Origin: Candidatus Colicola equi | GTDB lineage: Bacteria; Bacteroidota; Bacteroidia; Bacteroidales; Paludibacteraceae | Length of the DNA: 56,892 nt | Reading direction: 5' to 3' | Assembly: GCA_018066175.1 (NCBI GenBank) | Contig: JAGHRV010000032.1 | Coordinates: forward strand, 1 to 56,892 | Shown here: one piece after another, positions 17,265 to 28,234 of the stretch | Numbering within the stretch: position 1 is the first letter of the stretch | How the letters are laid out: each line of letters starts with the position of its first letter | Notes under the pieces: model-generated | What the model saw: only the letters and a program-made list of their open reading frames with translations | What the model was told of the DNA's origin: nothing | The model's database searches: none | Position numbers and translations under genes: made by a program

Positions 17265-18988
17265 TTTTTATGTCTATTATTGAGTTTACTTGTTTTACGT
17301 GGTTTATTCTCTTCTTCATCTTCGTCATCCGTAGCCGAGATGGATTTTTGAATAGGTCGTACGGTGCGTTCCGGACGATTGAATATATCCTGCGGATTGG
17401 CAGGGCGTTCCTGCACAGCCCAGAAGAATCCCACCAGACGTGTTTCTTCCGGTTTGATTTGATCTAATGGATAGAGCGTACCGGTAGTAGTGGTTGTGAA
17501 TCGGACGTGATGGATTTTGTTGTTTTCGAGATAGAGGTTAACATAACTGCTTTGAGACTTATTCACGCCCACGTATGTACTGTCGTCATTGCGCGGATAA
17601 AAAACAGTCTCGGCATTACCGCTGACCTGCACTTCTTTCAGTTCACCATCACGTATAAAAGCTTTCATTTCCTTACCGGATAATTGGTCAAACTCTTCTT
17701 CTCCTTCCTGTTTTACGCCCAATGCACTCCCTACGCCATGCACATAGTCAATAGTGCCATTACGGAGGTAGATGAAGATGGTATCGGCGGATATTTGATT
17801 GTCATCACTCCAGCAGACAGGTTCGTGGTACATAGTGGCCGTTGAATCCAGGCCTATATAAACCATTGAGTCGCAAACTACTTGATAATCGTTTGAATAG
17901 GCGCGTACATGGAAGAAGGCTCGTACGCGACGATACGTTGAATCTACATACTGCGAATCGTATTGGGTAATGACCCATGCTGAATCTTGCAAGATGCTAT
18001 CCCGAGGCGACAAAATAAGATGCTGATATGGTACTTGTTCGGTAAATAGTGTATCGGCATGAATATACGATTTATTGGGTTGTGACCAATCTAACATATA
18101 GGCACTATCGGTTGCAAAACCGCCTTGTTCTTTTTCATAAACGATGCCGTAGTTTCCGCAAAGACTCATTTTCTGCACCGTATCGTTTAATACCATGTGT
18201 CCATACACGTTTCCCACACCTATATGCTTATCATAAAAGATGGTATCACCGGTTAGCGTTTTGCCGTTTCCATGAATAATTAGGCTACTATCTAACAGCA
18301 TGGACTGTTCGGTTTCGGTGTTGTACCAACCATTGGATGATAGGATGGTGGTTTCTCCTTCATACACTATTTCCGTTGGTGACACCAATTGTGCCACATT
18401 GGTTTGGGTGTTATAGATGAGGGTATCAGCATCTAAGGTGAAGGATTCATTTTGCAGATGCACCGCATCACGGAATACGGCCCGATAAGTAGCCGGTCCA
18501 TACTCGCCCCATACAGAAGAAAGCAGGTTGACATCATCTTGGATGGTACCTCCGGCAAGGTAGTATGCCAAGTTACGCGGACGGTCATAGTTCAAACTGT
18601 CTGTGGTTAGAACAGTATGTTTATGGATTAAACGCACGTTGTGACGCAAGCGAGCCAGTTGCGTGTTACCATCGTAGTAGAGGACATCTCCAAAACCTTG
18701 CAATGTATCACCTTGCTCAAAGCGAACATGACCAAACGCATCAAACGAGTTAGTTGCTTCGTAGAAATACGCCGAATCGCAGAACATGAGGGCATCTTCA
18801 TGGCGGAAGCGCACATCACCTCGTAATATCTGCGCATCCCGCAAGCGTTTTTGATCAAAGTTTAACGTCTCGCAATGCTCCAAATAAACCATTTTTTGAG
18901 CCATTATAGGCATGATAATCGCCATGCAGCAAAGGCCACATAATCCATAGCGACGCCATTGAGAAAATATGTTATAACTCTTACTCAT
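17261..18988 (-). CDS. OstA-like/LptA-domain outer-membrane biogenesis protein
   Basis: The 575-residue product has an N-terminal hydrophobic segment (about residues 13-30, ending IMAQ) and then many beta-rich segments of the OstA/LptA type, such as LRGDVRFRHEDALMFCDSAY, FGHVRFEQGDTLQGFGDVLYY and LTTDSLNYDRPRNLAYYL. Such proteins carry lipopolysaccharide through the periplasm. The length exceeds a simple LptA and lacks the large barrel of LptD. The last 40 residues are Lys/Asp/Glu-rich. It lies directly downstream of the SurA-like gene, a pairing typical of outer-membrane assembly. Confidence 0.82.
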   Translation of the reverse strand: MSKSYNIFSQWRRYGLCGLCCMAIIMPIMAQKMVYLEHCETLNFDQKRLRDAQILRGDVRFRHEDALMFCDSAYFYEATNSFDAFGHVRFEQGDTLQGFGDVLYYDGNTQLARLRHNVRLIHKHTVLTTDSLNYDRPRNLAYYLAGGTIQDDVNLLSSVWGEYGPATYRAVFRDAVHLQNESFTLDADTLIYNTQTNVAQLVSPTEIVYEGETTILSSNGWYNTETEQSMLLDSSLIIHGNGKTLTGDTIFYDKHIGVGNVYGHMVLNDTVQKMSLCGNYGIVYEKEQGGFATDSAYMLDWSQPNKSYIHADTLFTEQVPYQHLILSPRDSILQDSAWVITQYDSQYVDSTYRRVRAFFHVRAYSNDYQVVCDSMVYIGLDSTATMYHEPVCWSDDNQISADTIFIYLRNGTIDYVHGVGSALGVKQEGEEEFDQLSGKEMKAFIRDGELKEVQVSGNAETVFYPRNDDSTYVGVNKSQSSYVNLYLENNKIHHVRFTTTTTGTLYPLDQIKPEETRLVGFFWAVQERPANPQDIFNRPERTVRPIQKSISATDDEDEEENKPRKTSKLNNRHKK

Positions 18989-18994
18989 TGTTAA

Positions 18995-20350
18995 TTAGTC
19001 GTGAATCCATCCGGGATATTCAAAGTCACATCCCTTCCAGTTATCATCAATATGAACGTATGTATCTTTTTGTTTTTTTACAATCCATTGTTGGATAAAC
19101 TCGCCACTGAGTTTTTGTTCTAACATCTGTTTAATCACTTGGAAATCATCCACGAGGTTCGCTTTATGAATATCCGTTCGTGAACGCAACCGTACAATGG
19201 CGCAGACCTCTTTATTCTTCATTTCATCCATCATAACAAATGGTTCAGATATATCGCCTTCTTTCATGGCATAAATCTGCTTGGCTATTTCGGATGGCAG
19301 ATCCTGGTATTCGAACTTGCTGGATCCGGTATTGGGATTCATCATAACGCCTGCATTCATCGCAGTTTGTTTATCCTGAGAGAAAAGAGCAACAGCCTGC
19401 TCAAACGTAGCATCGGCACTATCCCTAACGATATTGGCAATAGAGTCCAGTTTCGCCAAAGCGTTCACCTTATCTTGAGCAGATACGCGAGGGTGTAATA
19501 GGATGTGGCGACAATTGATGCGGTCTCCTTTTTTCTCGATTAACTGAATGATATGGTAGCCATATTCCGTCTCTACAATACGACTTACTTTCTTAGGATC
19601 ATTGAGATTGAACGCCACATCGGCAAATTCGCTTACCAATTGTCCTTTACCTACAAACCCAAGTTCTCCTCCGCGCTTAGCACTTTCCGGATCCTCTGAA
19701 TAGAGACGTGCCAACATACCGAAGTCGGCTTTGCCAGACGTAATACGATCGGTAAAATCGCGCAATTGGTTCTTGATACGATCCACTTCCTCACGAGGAA
19801 CGGCAGGTTCAAAACTTAGGATTTGTACCTCAACTTGGGCAGGGATGGTAGGAATAGAATCCATCGGGATGGTACTGTAGAAACGTCTTATTTCTGCAGG
19901 AGTAGGTTTGATATGCGAAGTTAGTTTTTGCTGCATTTGTTGGATAATCATTTGGTTACGCACCGTAGTCATCAACTCCTCACGTATCTCGCTTTGCGGT
20001 TTACGGAAGTACTCCTCCATTTTCTCTTTGGAACCAATTTGGGAGATGTAGTAATTGAGTCGCATATCCACTTGGTGACTCACCGTGGACTCATTAGCCG
20101 TAACCGAATCCAATTCGGCCTGGTGGAGGAATAATTTTTGAATAGCCAATTGCTCAGGAATGACACAATAGGGGTCACCATGAATAGACTGACCTTCATA
20201 CTGGGCCCGCAACCGTTCCTCCTCTACTTCACTACGCAAGATAGCCTCGTCTCCAACTACCCAAATCACTTCATCAATAATGTTGTCCGCAACAAGACGT
20301 GCCGATAAAGCAAGTCCAATCAACGCTACTATGAATACTTTATTTCTCAT
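18995..20350 (-). CDS. surA: SurA-like periplasmic peptidyl-prolyl isomerase
   Basis: The 451-residue protein has a signal peptide, an N-terminal SurA chaperone domain (DEVIWVVGDEAILRSEVEEE onward), a first parvulin domain at about residues 170-275 (PAQVEVQILSFEP, FGMLARLYSEDPESAKRGGE, YGYHIIQLIEKK), and a second parvulin-like domain from about residue 280 (INCRHILLHPRVS). It should help outer-membrane proteins fold in the periplasm. It overlaps the 3' end of the lipoprotein gene by 11 bases and precedes the OstA-like gene. Confidence 0.88.
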   Translation of the reverse strand: MRNKVFIVALIGLALSARLVADNIIDEVIWVVGDEAILRSEVEEERLRAQYEGQSIHGDPYCVIPEQLAIQKLFLHQAELDSVTANESTVSHQVDMRLNYYISQIGSKEKMEEYFRKPQSEIREELMTTVRNQMIIQQMQQKLTSHIKPTPAEIRRFYSTIPMDSIPTIPAQVEVQILSFEPAVPREEVDRIKNQLRDFTDRITSGKADFGMLARLYSEDPESAKRGGELGFVGKGQLVSEFADVAFNLNDPKKVSRIVETEYGYHIIQLIEKKGDRINCRHILLHPRVSAQDKVNALAKLDSIANIVRDSADATFEQAVALFSQDKQTAMNAGVMMNPNTGSSKFEYQDLPSEIAKQIYAMKEGDISEPFVMMDEMKNKEVCAIVRLRSRTDIHKANLVDDFQVIKQMLEQKLSGEFIQQWIVKKQKDTYVHIDDNWKGCDFEYPGWIHD

Positions 20351-21188
20351 ATATTTTCAGTTTGTTATATCGTATTGCATCTTTATATAATTCTTCGCGA
20401 CGTTGTTGCAAAAAAGTCACTTTCCATCGGTTAAGTAGCACTTCTTCTATCTCCTCTCTAGCATAGGAGAGAGGCATCTTTTCGCCGATAAAGTGTTTAT
20501 CTGTTAATTGCAACACATAAACAGAGGTTGAATCTTCAAGCACAATTTGGTTGGTACGCTTCATTTGATGCTGCAATGCTTCCGGTTCAATCGGCAATCG
20601 CAAAGCAATCTGATTGGTTGTTTTCCATTCATTAGGGAAATACTCATATCCGGAAGCATAGCGATAAGCGTATTTCTCAATTTTCTCTGTATTCTTCTCA
20701 TCCAAATCAGTCAACCATTTTTTGAGGTTGGATAATTGAGGCGTCTTAAGGGGCATAATCAATAAAACACCTTGTACAATATTGTCACGCAAAACAAATC
20801 GAGATTGATGTTGCTCATAAAACGCAGCCACAACGGAATCTTGCCATACTTGTGGACTATATTTAGTCACCAATCGTTGTTCATACTCGTGGATATACAA
20901 AGAACGACGATAATCATCCACCATCGCTTCTAATTCATTCGAGGCACGATCTTTAGCCTCGGAATACTCTATGATCTGGGTAGCCCATTGACGAATATAT
21001 GCATCGGCAACCGCAGCACTATCCGCCATACCACGAGTTATATCATCCAGTTCGGCGCACGTCAGGTATTGTCCATCCACCTCAGCTACCACTCCTTCAA
21101 TCTGCTGTTTATGAAAGACAGAGCAAGCCGAGAGACTTCCGCCGAGCAAACTTACTAAAATGATTTTAATGTTGGTTTTTAATCTCAT
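20340..21188 (-). CDS. Lipoprotein, SurA/PpiC-like N-terminal domain
   Basis: The chosen start gives 282 residues and a lipoprotein signal (LVSLLGGSLSAC, Cys near residue 22). The following part (VVAEVDGQYLTCAELDDIT) resembles the SurA N-terminal domain, and the rest is long and helical. I see no parvulin core. It may be a non-catalytic chaperone that works with the SurA-like protein encoded directly downstream, with an 11-base overlap. An in-frame extension to 21254 would lie wholly inside ribD and lacks a lipobox at the right distance. Overlap with ribD is 23 bases. Confidence 0.75.
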   Translation of the reverse strand: MRLKTNIKIILVSLLGGSLSACSVFHKQQIEGVVAEVDGQYLTCAELDDITRGMADSAAVADAYIRQWATQIIEYSEAKDRASNELEAMVDDYRRSLYIHEYEQRLVTKYSPQVWQDSVVAAFYEQHQSRFVLRDNIVQGVLLIMPLKTPQLSNLKKWLTDLDEKNTEKIEKYAYRYASGYEYFPNEWKTTNQIALRLPIEPEALQHQMKRTNQIVLEDSTSVYVLQLTDKHFIGEKMPLSYAREEIEEVLLNRWKVTFLQQRREELYKDAIRYNKLKIYEK

Positions 21189-22182
21189 ACATGTAATGAT
21201 TATCTTGTATTGTTGTTGGTACGTAGGGCAGTTTAATAGCAGGAGCCGGCACACCCGATTCTCCTAATTCGGTATCACTTATTTCAATATGCATTTCATC
21301 CCACACCCCGGATTGAATAATCGTTTGCAACACTTGTGCTCCTCCCTCCACCAATACAGAATGTATGCCACGCGTGGCTAAATCTGACAAAATAAAAGAC
21401 CAATCGGTGCATTCACGATAGACGATTGTTTCGGCATCATCCGAAAAAATCCTACTATTCATCGGCACTCTTCCCCGTCTATCTAACAAGATACGAATCG
21501 GATTACGTCCTGGCCAATGGGTAGTTAATAGACGCGGATTATCTTTTAATGCTGTGCCCGATCCTATAAGAATAGCCATATTCTCGGCTCGCATTTTATG
21601 AACAATCTGCTTGGTTAGTGGCGTTGAGATAACTAATGGAGTCCGATTGTCTTTGGCTTGTTCATCACGCAGTCTATCCAAATAGCCATCTTTGGTTTGT
21701 GCCCATTTAAGCGTCACATATGGCCGTCCCTTCTCTTGCAAGCACAAGAATCGTTTATTCAACTCACGGCATTGATCTTCGCACACACCCACCTCTACCC
21801 TTATACCGGCAGCACGGAGCATCTGAACACCCTGACCGGCCACTTTGGGATTAGGATCTAAAGTACCTACCACAACATGTCCCACTCCCTTTTCTATAAT
21901 TAATTTAGCGCAAGGAGGCGTCTTACCATAATGCGAACAAGGCTCAAGGCTAACAAATAAGGTGCAGCGTTTATAATCAACAGATGGGTATCGTTTCTCT
22001 ACATCCCGAAAACACTCTACTTCTGCATGAGGTCCACCATAAACACGATGCCATCCTTCACCTAATACCGTCCCCTTCTCATCCACCAAAAGCGCACCCA
22101 CCATGGGATTGGGCGCCACATAATAGGCTCCTAAGCGTGCTAATTGTAAAGTTCTTTCAATATATTTTGTATATTCCAACAT
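21166..22182 (-). CDS. ribD: Bifunctional riboflavin biosynthesis deaminase/reductase
   Basis: RibD deaminates the pyrimidine intermediate of riboflavin synthesis and reduces its ribosyl side chain. The 338-residue protein has the zinc deaminase domain (GGPHAEVE near residue 49, then LFVSLEPCSHYGKTPPCAKL) and the C-terminal reductase domain from about residue 145 (PYVTLKWAQTKDGYL). The start at 22182 gives LEYTKYIERTLQLARLG, the usual N-terminus. Only 19 bp separate it from the prmC start, and the prmC promoter lies within its first codons. The run downstream continues to sufD. Confidence 0.94.
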   Translation of the reverse strand: MLEYTKYIERTLQLARLGAYYVAPNPMVGALLVDEKGTVLGEGWHRVYGGPHAEVECFRDVEKRYPSVDYKRCTLFVSLEPCSHYGKTPPCAKLIIEKGVGHVVVGTLDPNPKVAGQGVQMLRAAGIRVEVGVCEDQCRELNKRFLCLQEKGRPYVTLKWAQTKDGYLDRLRDEQAKDNRTPLVISTPLTKQIVHKMRAENMAILIGSGTALKDNPRLLTTHWPGRNPIRILLDRRGRVPMNSRIFSDDAETIVYRECTDWSFILSDLATRGIHSVLVEGGAQVLQTIIQSGVWDEMHIEISDTELGESGVPAPAIKLPYVPTTIQDNHYMYEIKNQH

Positions 22183-22197
22183 TTTTTTGTACTTTTG
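22166..22197 (+). promoter_or_regulatory. Promoter of prmC
   Basis: TTTG (22166-22169), exactly 20 nt, TACTTTTG (22190-22197). The -33 box lies within the 5' end of ribD. The GTG start of prmC follows the -7 box after only four bases, which predicts a leaderless mRNA. Confidence 0.8.
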
Positions 22198-22201
22198 CAG
22201 C

Positions 22202-23035
22202 GTGAAAGAAATCATTCAACATATCATCTCGGATTTAGACGGTCTTTATTCGCCCCAAGAAGCAGCAGAAATTGCCTATTGGATTATTGAAGAAACAACC
22301 GGTCTCACGCGCACACAAATCCTAACGGGCGGCAAAGTTACAAAAAATATTTCAAATTACAAAGTAATTTTGCAAAGAATTCAAAAAAAAGAGCCAATTC
22401 AGTACATTTTTGGCCATACAATGTGGATGGGATTGGATTTACGTGTCACTCCAGCCACTTTAATACCTCGTCCCGAGACGGCAGAGTTGATTGAAAATAT
22501 TGACCAACTGGTAGGCAAACAAGATTGCCCAATTGATAGTTCAACATCCATTCGCGTTCTGGATATCGGAACAGGCAGCGGCAACATCGCCATTGCTATC
22601 AAGAAGAGACATCCCGATTGGGAGGTATGGGGTATGGATATTAGTAAAGAGGCATTAGCCGTTGCTCAAGACAACGCACTTCAAAACAAGGCAGATGTGC
22701 AATTTATAAAAGGGGATATTTTTTCCGATGAAATCAAGGATTTTGATTTGATTGTCAGCAATCCTCCGTACATCATGGAGCAAGAAAAAAAGGAGATGGA
22801 AAATACGGTTTTAGACTATGAACCAAGCACTGCTCTTTTTGTGCCAGATGACGACCCTCTACGTTTTTATAGAAGGATTGCAGAAATAAAAAAAGCACCA
22901 ATCGTAGTGTTTGAAATTAATCAAAAGATGGGTGCGGCCATGCGCGAACTAATGGCTGAGCAGGGATATGTAGATATTCAATTAAAACAAGATAGTTATG
23001 GAAACGACCGAATACTCATTGCCAGACTTGATTAA
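22202..23035 (+). CDS. prmC: Release factor glutamine methyltransferase PrmC
   Basis: Methylates the Gln of the GGQ motif in peptide-chain release factors. The 277-residue protein has a helical N-terminal domain, the SAM-binding VLDIGTGSGNIAIAIK near residue 120, and the NPPY motif in LIVSNPPYI. The start is taken as GTG at 22202. A TTG 15 bases upstream would overlap the promoter -7 box and is rejected. It shares 38 bases with recX, so the two are translationally coupled. Confidence 0.93.
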   Translation: MKEIIQHIISDLDGLYSPQEAAEIAYWIIEETTGLTRTQILTGGKVTKNISNYKVILQRIQKKEPIQYIFGHTMWMGLDLRVTPATLIPRPETAELIENIDQLVGKQDCPIDSSTSIRVLDIGTGSGNIAIAIKKRHPDWEVWGMDISKEALAVAQDNALQNKADVQFIKGDIFSDEIKDFDLIVSNPPYIMEQEKKEMENTVLDYEPSTALFVPDDDPLRFYRRIAEIKKAPIVVFEINQKMGAAMRELMAEQGYVDIQLKQDSYGNDRILIARLD

Positions 23036-23435
23036 AAAAGCAGAACATTATGCAGCAATGGCGGAACATTGCGAAGAAGATGTGCGCATTAAACTGCGTC
23101 AATGGGGATGCGATTCTGCCGATGAACAAAGGATAATTGACGCATTGGTGAAAGATAATTTCATCAATGATAGTCGATATGCCGCAGCCTTTGCACATGA
23201 TAAATTAATGTATCAAGGTTGGGGACGAATGAAAATCAAAGCAGGGTTATTTGCCAAACATATTGACGAGGACGATATTGAAGAATCCTTGAGCAACATC
23301 GATGAACAAACCTATTTCTCGGTATTACGCAAGGTGGCCGGCAAGAAAAAAACGGACAACCACGAGCAACTTATTCGATTCTTACTGCAACGAGGTTTTA
23401 CATACTCCGAAATATCTTCCATTATTCCCTCATAA
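22998..23435 (+). CDS. recX: RecX-family regulatory protein
   Basis: The 145-residue protein fits RecX, a modulator of RecA filaments, made of three-helix repeats. The family pattern is DALVKDNFINDSRYAAAFAHD (about residues 49-69) and RFLLQRGFTYSEISS near the C-terminus. The start lies 38 bases inside prmC. A gap of about 240 nt follows before gyrB. Confidence 0.85.
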   Translation: METTEYSLPDLIKKAEHYAAMAEHCEEDVRIKLRQWGCDSADEQRIIDALVKDNFINDSRYAAAFAHDKLMYQGWGRMKIKAGLFAKHIDEDDIEESLSNIDEQTYFSVLRKVAGKKKTDNHEQLIRFLLQRGFTYSEISSIIPS

Positions 23436-23546
23436 CACACTTAGAACACACCCGGTAACCGGATAGAAAACAGCAAAAAAAAAACGGTGACAGAACGGAG
23501 TAGGTTTGAGAAATTCTACATTTTTTATAAAAAAAATGCAGATTTT

Positions 23547-23578
23547 TTTGCGTATGTCATTTATTTTTTGTATCTTTG
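23547..23578 (+). promoter_or_regulatory. Promoter of gyrB
   Basis: TTTG (23547-23550), 20 nt, TATCTTTG (23571-23578). Transcription should start near 23583, giving a leader of about 90 nt that carries the GC-rich GAGCG element. The stretch from recX to this point (23436-23546) is AT-rich; it has only a weak CCGGTAACCGG hairpin near 23450. Confidence 0.8.
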
Positions 23579-23589
23579 CATGATTTTAT

Positions 23590-23635
23590 ACGTGTGAGCG
23601 CGTGAGCGGGCGCGAGCGTGGGAGCGCGTACACGA
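23590..23635 (+). other. GC-rich GAGCG repeat and hairpin in the gyrB leader
   Basis: Four GAGCG units start at 23596, 23604, 23614 and 23622 inside an otherwise AT-rich region. The ends pair: CGTGT with ACACG and, inside, CGCG with CGCG, to form a stem about 8 nt after the predicted transcription start. It looks like an RNA structure or a protein-binding site that could control gyrB. I know of no named family. Confidence 0.5.
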
Positions 23636-23650
23636 ATTTATTTAAGGTAA

Positions 23651-25659
<2,009 letters not shown>

Positions 25660-25660
<1 letters not shown>

Positions 25661-26229
25661 TGAATATTGCTGTTTATTGCTCGGCGAAAGATTGTATTCC
25701 GGAAGAGTACTTACAACTTGGGGATATAATCGGTCAATGGTTAGCTAAAGACGGCCATAACTTGGTTTATGGCGGAGCCACAGGAGGATTGATGACTCGT
25801 GTGAGCGAAACGTTTAAGCAAACTAGAGACGGTGCAAGTCAGCCTCATGCTAATCAAAAGATTATCGGTGTTATTCCTCACTCTATTATTGCGTCTGGAC
25901 GATTGGCCGATAATTGCGACGAATTGATTGAGGTGAACAACATGGCTGAACGCAAAAACACCATGCGTCAGATTGCCGACTGTTTTATTGTTCTTCCAGG
26001 CAGTTACGGCACATTAGACGAGTTGTTTGATGTGGTTTCCAGCGGCACTATCAAAGAGCATAAAAAGCGTATTTACATACTTAATCACAACGGTTTCTAT
26101 GATGGCTTGAGAGCATTATTTGCGCACATGAAAGAATTAGGTTTCTTACCGGAAAATGAATGTTATCGTCCATATTTCGTATCAACCATCGAGGAACTGC
26201 AGGAAAAAATTAACAAGAATCATCATTAA
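25660..26229 (+). CDS. LOG-family (TIGR00730-type) nucleotide phosphoribohydrolase
   Basis: The 189-residue protein has the Rossmann-like LOG fold. It shows YGGATGGLMTRVSE near residues 37-50 and an EVNNMAERKNTM segment of the active site. The family PGGxGTxxE motif appears as PGSYGTLDE, with Ser in place of the second Gly; the catalytic Glu is present. Members cleave nucleotide 5'-monophosphates to base and ribose 5-phosphate. The start overlaps the gyrB stop (TAATG), so it is coupled to gyrB. Confidence 0.88.
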
Positions 26230-26244
26230 ATTAATACCACTATT

Positions 26245-27438
26245 ATGGATCTATTCTTTTTAAAAGCGTTAGTCCGCGGTCAATTGACCACAACGCCTAA
26301 TTTTGAAAAAACACTGAACCAAGTAGCGATTAATGCCAAACGTTATCGTGAGGTGGAAAAAAGTACCTTTTTGGCAGAATACAAAGAGTTAGAGAAGAAA
26401 GTTTCGGCTCCGGATTTCATTGCCAAAAAAGAAGAACTCATCAAAACCAAATATGAGCGCACACCGGAATATAAAACCATGGCTGAATTCAAGAAATTAT
26501 GCAAAGATAAGTACGTTCGTACCTACCTGCGTAATGGCAAAGAAGAGGAACGTATGTCTGTACAACGTTACTTAGAATTGAAGGCCGAAACGGAATCCGC
26601 AGACTTCCAAAAACGCAACGATTTCTGGAAAGACAAGAATCGTTGGACTTTGACCGAAGAATGCAAATTAGAGGAGCGTTATAACGAACTCAAGAACGAT
26701 AGCGACATTATATTCTTCTTGCATGCAGATAAGAAGAACGTAGAGCGTTGGGAACAATTTGAATTGGCTTTCAATGACGATTTTGAGTGGGTTAACCTGC
26801 GTAATTCCTCATGGAAACCCGGGTTTATCTATCCCAATGATAAGTTCATTAGTGCCCACTCATACGGTAATGAGCAACAAGCTTATTGCGATGGTAAGAT
26901 GGTAGACACCAACAATAGTGTATTAACTATCTTCACCAAGAAGGAGGAGTGCGAAGGCCGTGCGTGGGATATAAACAAAGGCATGTACTTGAAAACTTTC
27001 CCCTATTCATCGGATGCTTTGTACACAGACGCTGTGGCCATTGAGGAAGGCAGCGTGGTGCAAGTGAAATGTAAATGTAGCGGCAAGTTGAACCACGGTG
27101 TTTATCTGCGTAGCCGCAATCACGTACCATATATTTCTATCTTCGATAGCACGAGCAAGAATATTATGTGCGGCGTTAAGACGGACCTTAAAACCGAAGA
27201 TCTACGCAAGATTTCAGAAACGTCATTACTCGCCTATACCATCTTTACTCTCTCTTGGCAGAAAGACGAAATTGTATGGTTCGTTAATAACTTAGAGGTA
27301 TGCCGAATAAAGAACACCCTGCCAAGGGGCGAAAAACTCTATCTGCACCTCTATTCATTCCAATTCGAAAAAGCTGCTATCAGCGAAGGCGAATTGAATG
27401 TGGATTGGATACGCGTGTATAATGTTAAGAAGAAATAA
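26245..27438 (+). CDS. Cytoplasmic protein with GH16-like beta-sandwich, probably non-catalytic
   Basis: The 397-residue protein has no signal peptide. Residues 1-170 are highly charged and helical. From about residue 175 the sequence resembles the jelly-roll of glycoside hydrolase family 16: FNDDFEWVNL, SSWKPGF, a Tyr-rich middle, and the closing VDWIRVYN strand. I cannot find the catalytic ExDxxE motif where it should lie; that region reads HVPYISIFD. It may bind a glycan-like or other ligand without hydrolysing it. It lies in a row of genes with LOG and kdsA. I am fairly sure of the fold and unsure of the role. Confidence 0.7.
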   Translation: MDLFFLKALVRGQLTTTPNFEKTLNQVAINAKRYREVEKSTFLAEYKELEKKVSAPDFIAKKEELIKTKYERTPEYKTMAEFKKLCKDKYVRTYLRNGKEEERMSVQRYLELKAETESADFQKRNDFWKDKNRWTLTEECKLEERYNELKNDSDIIFFLHADKKNVERWEQFELAFNDDFEWVNLRNSSWKPGFIYPNDKFISAHSYGNEQQAYCDGKMVDTNNSVLTIFTKKEECEGRAWDINKGMYLKTFPYSSDALYTDAVAIEEGSVVQVKCKCSGKLNHGVYLRSRNHVPYISIFDSTSKNIMCGVKTDLKTEDLRKISETSLLAYTIFTLSWQKDEIVWFVNNLEVCRIKNTLPRGEKLYLHLYSFQFEKAAISEGELNVDWIRVYNVKKK

Positions 27439-27460
27439 TTGACCTCCAAAATAGTTATCT

Positions 27461-28234
27461 ATGTTTTTGATTGCCGGGCCGTGTGCTATTGAAAATAGAG
27501 AAATGGTAATGCAGACCGCAGAGACGCTTAAGCAGGTCTGCGAAGAGTTGAATATCCGTTTGTACTTCAAGTCCTCATACGATAAAGCGAACCGCACTTC
27601 GTTATCCCAACGAGGCATCGGAATGGAGGAGGGACTGAAGATCCTGCAGGAAGTGAAGCAAACATTTGGTTTGCCAATACTGACGGACGTGCATGAGAGT
27701 TGGCAGTGCCAACCAGTGGCGGAAGTGGCCGATGTGCTGCAGATCCCTGCCTTCCTCAGTCGGCAAACCGACCTATTACAAGCCGCAGCGCAGACCGGTA
27801 AGATCGTGAACATCAAAAAGGGTCAGTTCATGGCTCCTTGGGATATGAAAGGGGCAATCGAGAAAGTTAAGCAAGCATCGGATAAAAGCCATCAGGTATG
27901 GCTCACCGAACGAGGCAGCAGTTTTGGCTATGGCAGACTGGTGGTCGATATGACCAGTTTAATTGAGATGCGCAAGTTCGGTTGTCCGGTTATCTTTGAT
28001 GCTACGCATAGTGTACAGCAGCCATCTACTCAGGCCGGCGTAACCGGCGGCAATAGAGCGATGGTGCCTTATCTGATGCGAGCAGCATTAGCCGTCGGGG
28101 TAGATGGCGTGTTTATTGAAACACATCCCAACCCTGATATGGCCATCTCGGATGCTGCTAATCAAGTTCAATTGAGTAAGATACGTGATTTATTGATTGA
28201 AGCTAAACAATATGATATACTCGGAACGCGCTAA
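27461..28234 (+). CDS. kdsA: 3-deoxy-8-phosphooctulonate synthase
   Basis: Condenses arabinose 5-phosphate and phosphoenolpyruvate to Kdo 8-phosphate, a precursor of the lipopolysaccharide inner core. The 257-residue protein has the typical LIAGPCAIENREM start, YFKSSYDKANRTS, IVNIKKGQFMAPWDM, TERGSSFGYGRLVVD, FDATHSVQQP and ETHPNPDMAISDAANQ motifs. It directly precedes and overlaps kdsD, which makes its arabinose 5-phosphate substrate. Confidence 0.95.
   Translation: MFLIAGPCAIENREMVMQTAETLKQVCEELNIRLYFKSSYDKANRTSLSQRGIGMEEGLKILQEVKQTFGLPILTDVHESWQCQPVAEVADVLQIPAFLSRQTDLLQAAAQTGKIVNIKKGQFMAPWDMKGAIEKVKQASDKSHQVWLTERGSSFGYGRLVVDMTSLIEMRKFGCPVIFDATHSVQQPSTQAGVTGGNRAMVPYLMRAALAVGVDGVFIETHPNPDMAISDAANQVQLSKIRDLLIEAKQYDILGTR

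Noticed and set aside
23436..23546. Possible terminator after recX (CCGGTAACCGG near 23450)
   Set aside because: The stem is only a few base pairs and no U-tract follows closely.
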